A stretch of DNA of 64,000 nucleotides, taken from Halalkalibacillus halophilus DSM 18494. GTDB lineage: Bacteria > Bacillota > Bacilli > Bacillales > Alkalibacillaceae. The notes beneath the pieces were generated by a model. It did no database searches. It was not told where the DNA came from and saw only the letters and a list, made by a program, of their open reading frames with translations. This document shows positions 63,941-64,000 of this stretch, one piece after another (position 1 is the stretch's first letter; each line of letters begins with the position of its first letter). The position numbers and the translations under genes are program-made. The stretch covers positions 40,638 through 104,637 of the forward strand of contig NZ_AUHI01000010.1 of assembly GCF_000423105.1 (NCBI RefSeq), read 5' to 3'.

Positions 63941-64000
63941 ATTGGACTCTAAAAAGAAGCAAACTTAAGCAATTCTAAGTTTGGGTGGGAAAAACCAATA

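Larger units (their letters stand above)
62400..64000 (+). mobile_element. IS3-family insertion sequence (ends not determined)
   Basis: The two overlapping-frame transposase genes at 62565-63826 define an IS3-type element inserted after the rplT terminator. The left end lies somewhere between 62380 and 62564. I could not find a matching inverted repeat on the right within the window, so the element may extend past base 64000. A 13-bp direct repeat AATTGTGGATATA occurs at 62406 and 62446. Confidence 0.65.

Noticed and set aside
63784..63978. Plus-strand open frame of 64 codons after the transposase
   Set aside because: It runs through the multi-stem inverted-repeat region, overlaps orfB, and lacks a ribosome-binding site.

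Overview
The window is chromosomal DNA of a low-GC, endospore-forming Bacillaceae. Gene order follows the ytsP-rpsD-ezrA-thiI-ald-dnaE-accDA-pfkA-pyk-citZ-icd-mdh-phoPR-polA-coaE-gapB-nrdR-dnaB-dnaI-thrS-infC-rplT region of Bacillus subtilis. Many proteins are acidic: the oligopeptide-binding protein, the UPF0182 tail and the small protein after ezrA. This suggests a moderately halophilic relative such as the Oceanobacillus/Halobacillus/Pontibacillus group; that placement is inference. Sporulation is indicated by an alpha/beta small acid-soluble spore protein, YtfJ, YtrH, YtrI, YtvI and YtaF, and by a textbook sigma-G-type promoter before ytfI-ytfJ and a sigma-E-type promoter before ytrH.

Layout: 1-7.5 kb holds the 3' end of a peptide-binding protein gene, a UPF0182 membrane protein, a YdaT-like protein, a 1-Cys peroxiredoxin, rpsD with a long leader, a free-methionine sulfoxide reductase and a TetR regulator. 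7.6-17.4 kb holds ezrA, a small acidic membrane protein, nifZ-thiI (tRNA 4-thiouridine), a spore protein gene, a YtcJ amidohydrolase, ytfI-ytfJ, ytxK and an EcsC protein. 17.4-26.2 kb holds a UspA protein, an SDR without the usual catalytic Ser/Tyr, ald, a Xaa-Pro peptidase, ytkL, ytoI, ytpI, nrnA, and the spore genes ytrH-ytrI. 26.2-36.4 kb runs dnaE, malic enzyme, a FadR-type regulator, accD-accA, pfkA and pyk. 36.5-44.4 kb holds fxsA, ytvI, ytwI, the TCA genes citZ, icd and mdh, and a thioredoxin-domain protein. 44.5-52.9 kb holds phoP-phoR, polA, mutM, ytaF, coaE and gapB. After an insertion sequence come nrdR-dnaB-dnaI, ytxC, thrS behind a T-box, and infC-rpmI-rplT behind an L20-type leader. 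A second IS3-family element closes the window.

The most interesting observations are regulatory and structural. An 11-base dyad identical to the core of the E. coli FadR operator lies just downstream of the malic enzyme promoter, two genes away from a short FadR-family regulator and upstream of accDA, which suggests one circuit for malonyl-CoA and NADPH supply. A 1.43 kb IS3/IS150-like element sits at the apex of a palindrome inside a dispersed intergenic repeat whose other copy follows nrnA. A roughly 100-nt multi-stem element follows the last transposase gene. infC uses an ATT start codon. No CRISPR array, tRNA, rRNA, prophage or clearly new multi-gene system was seen.
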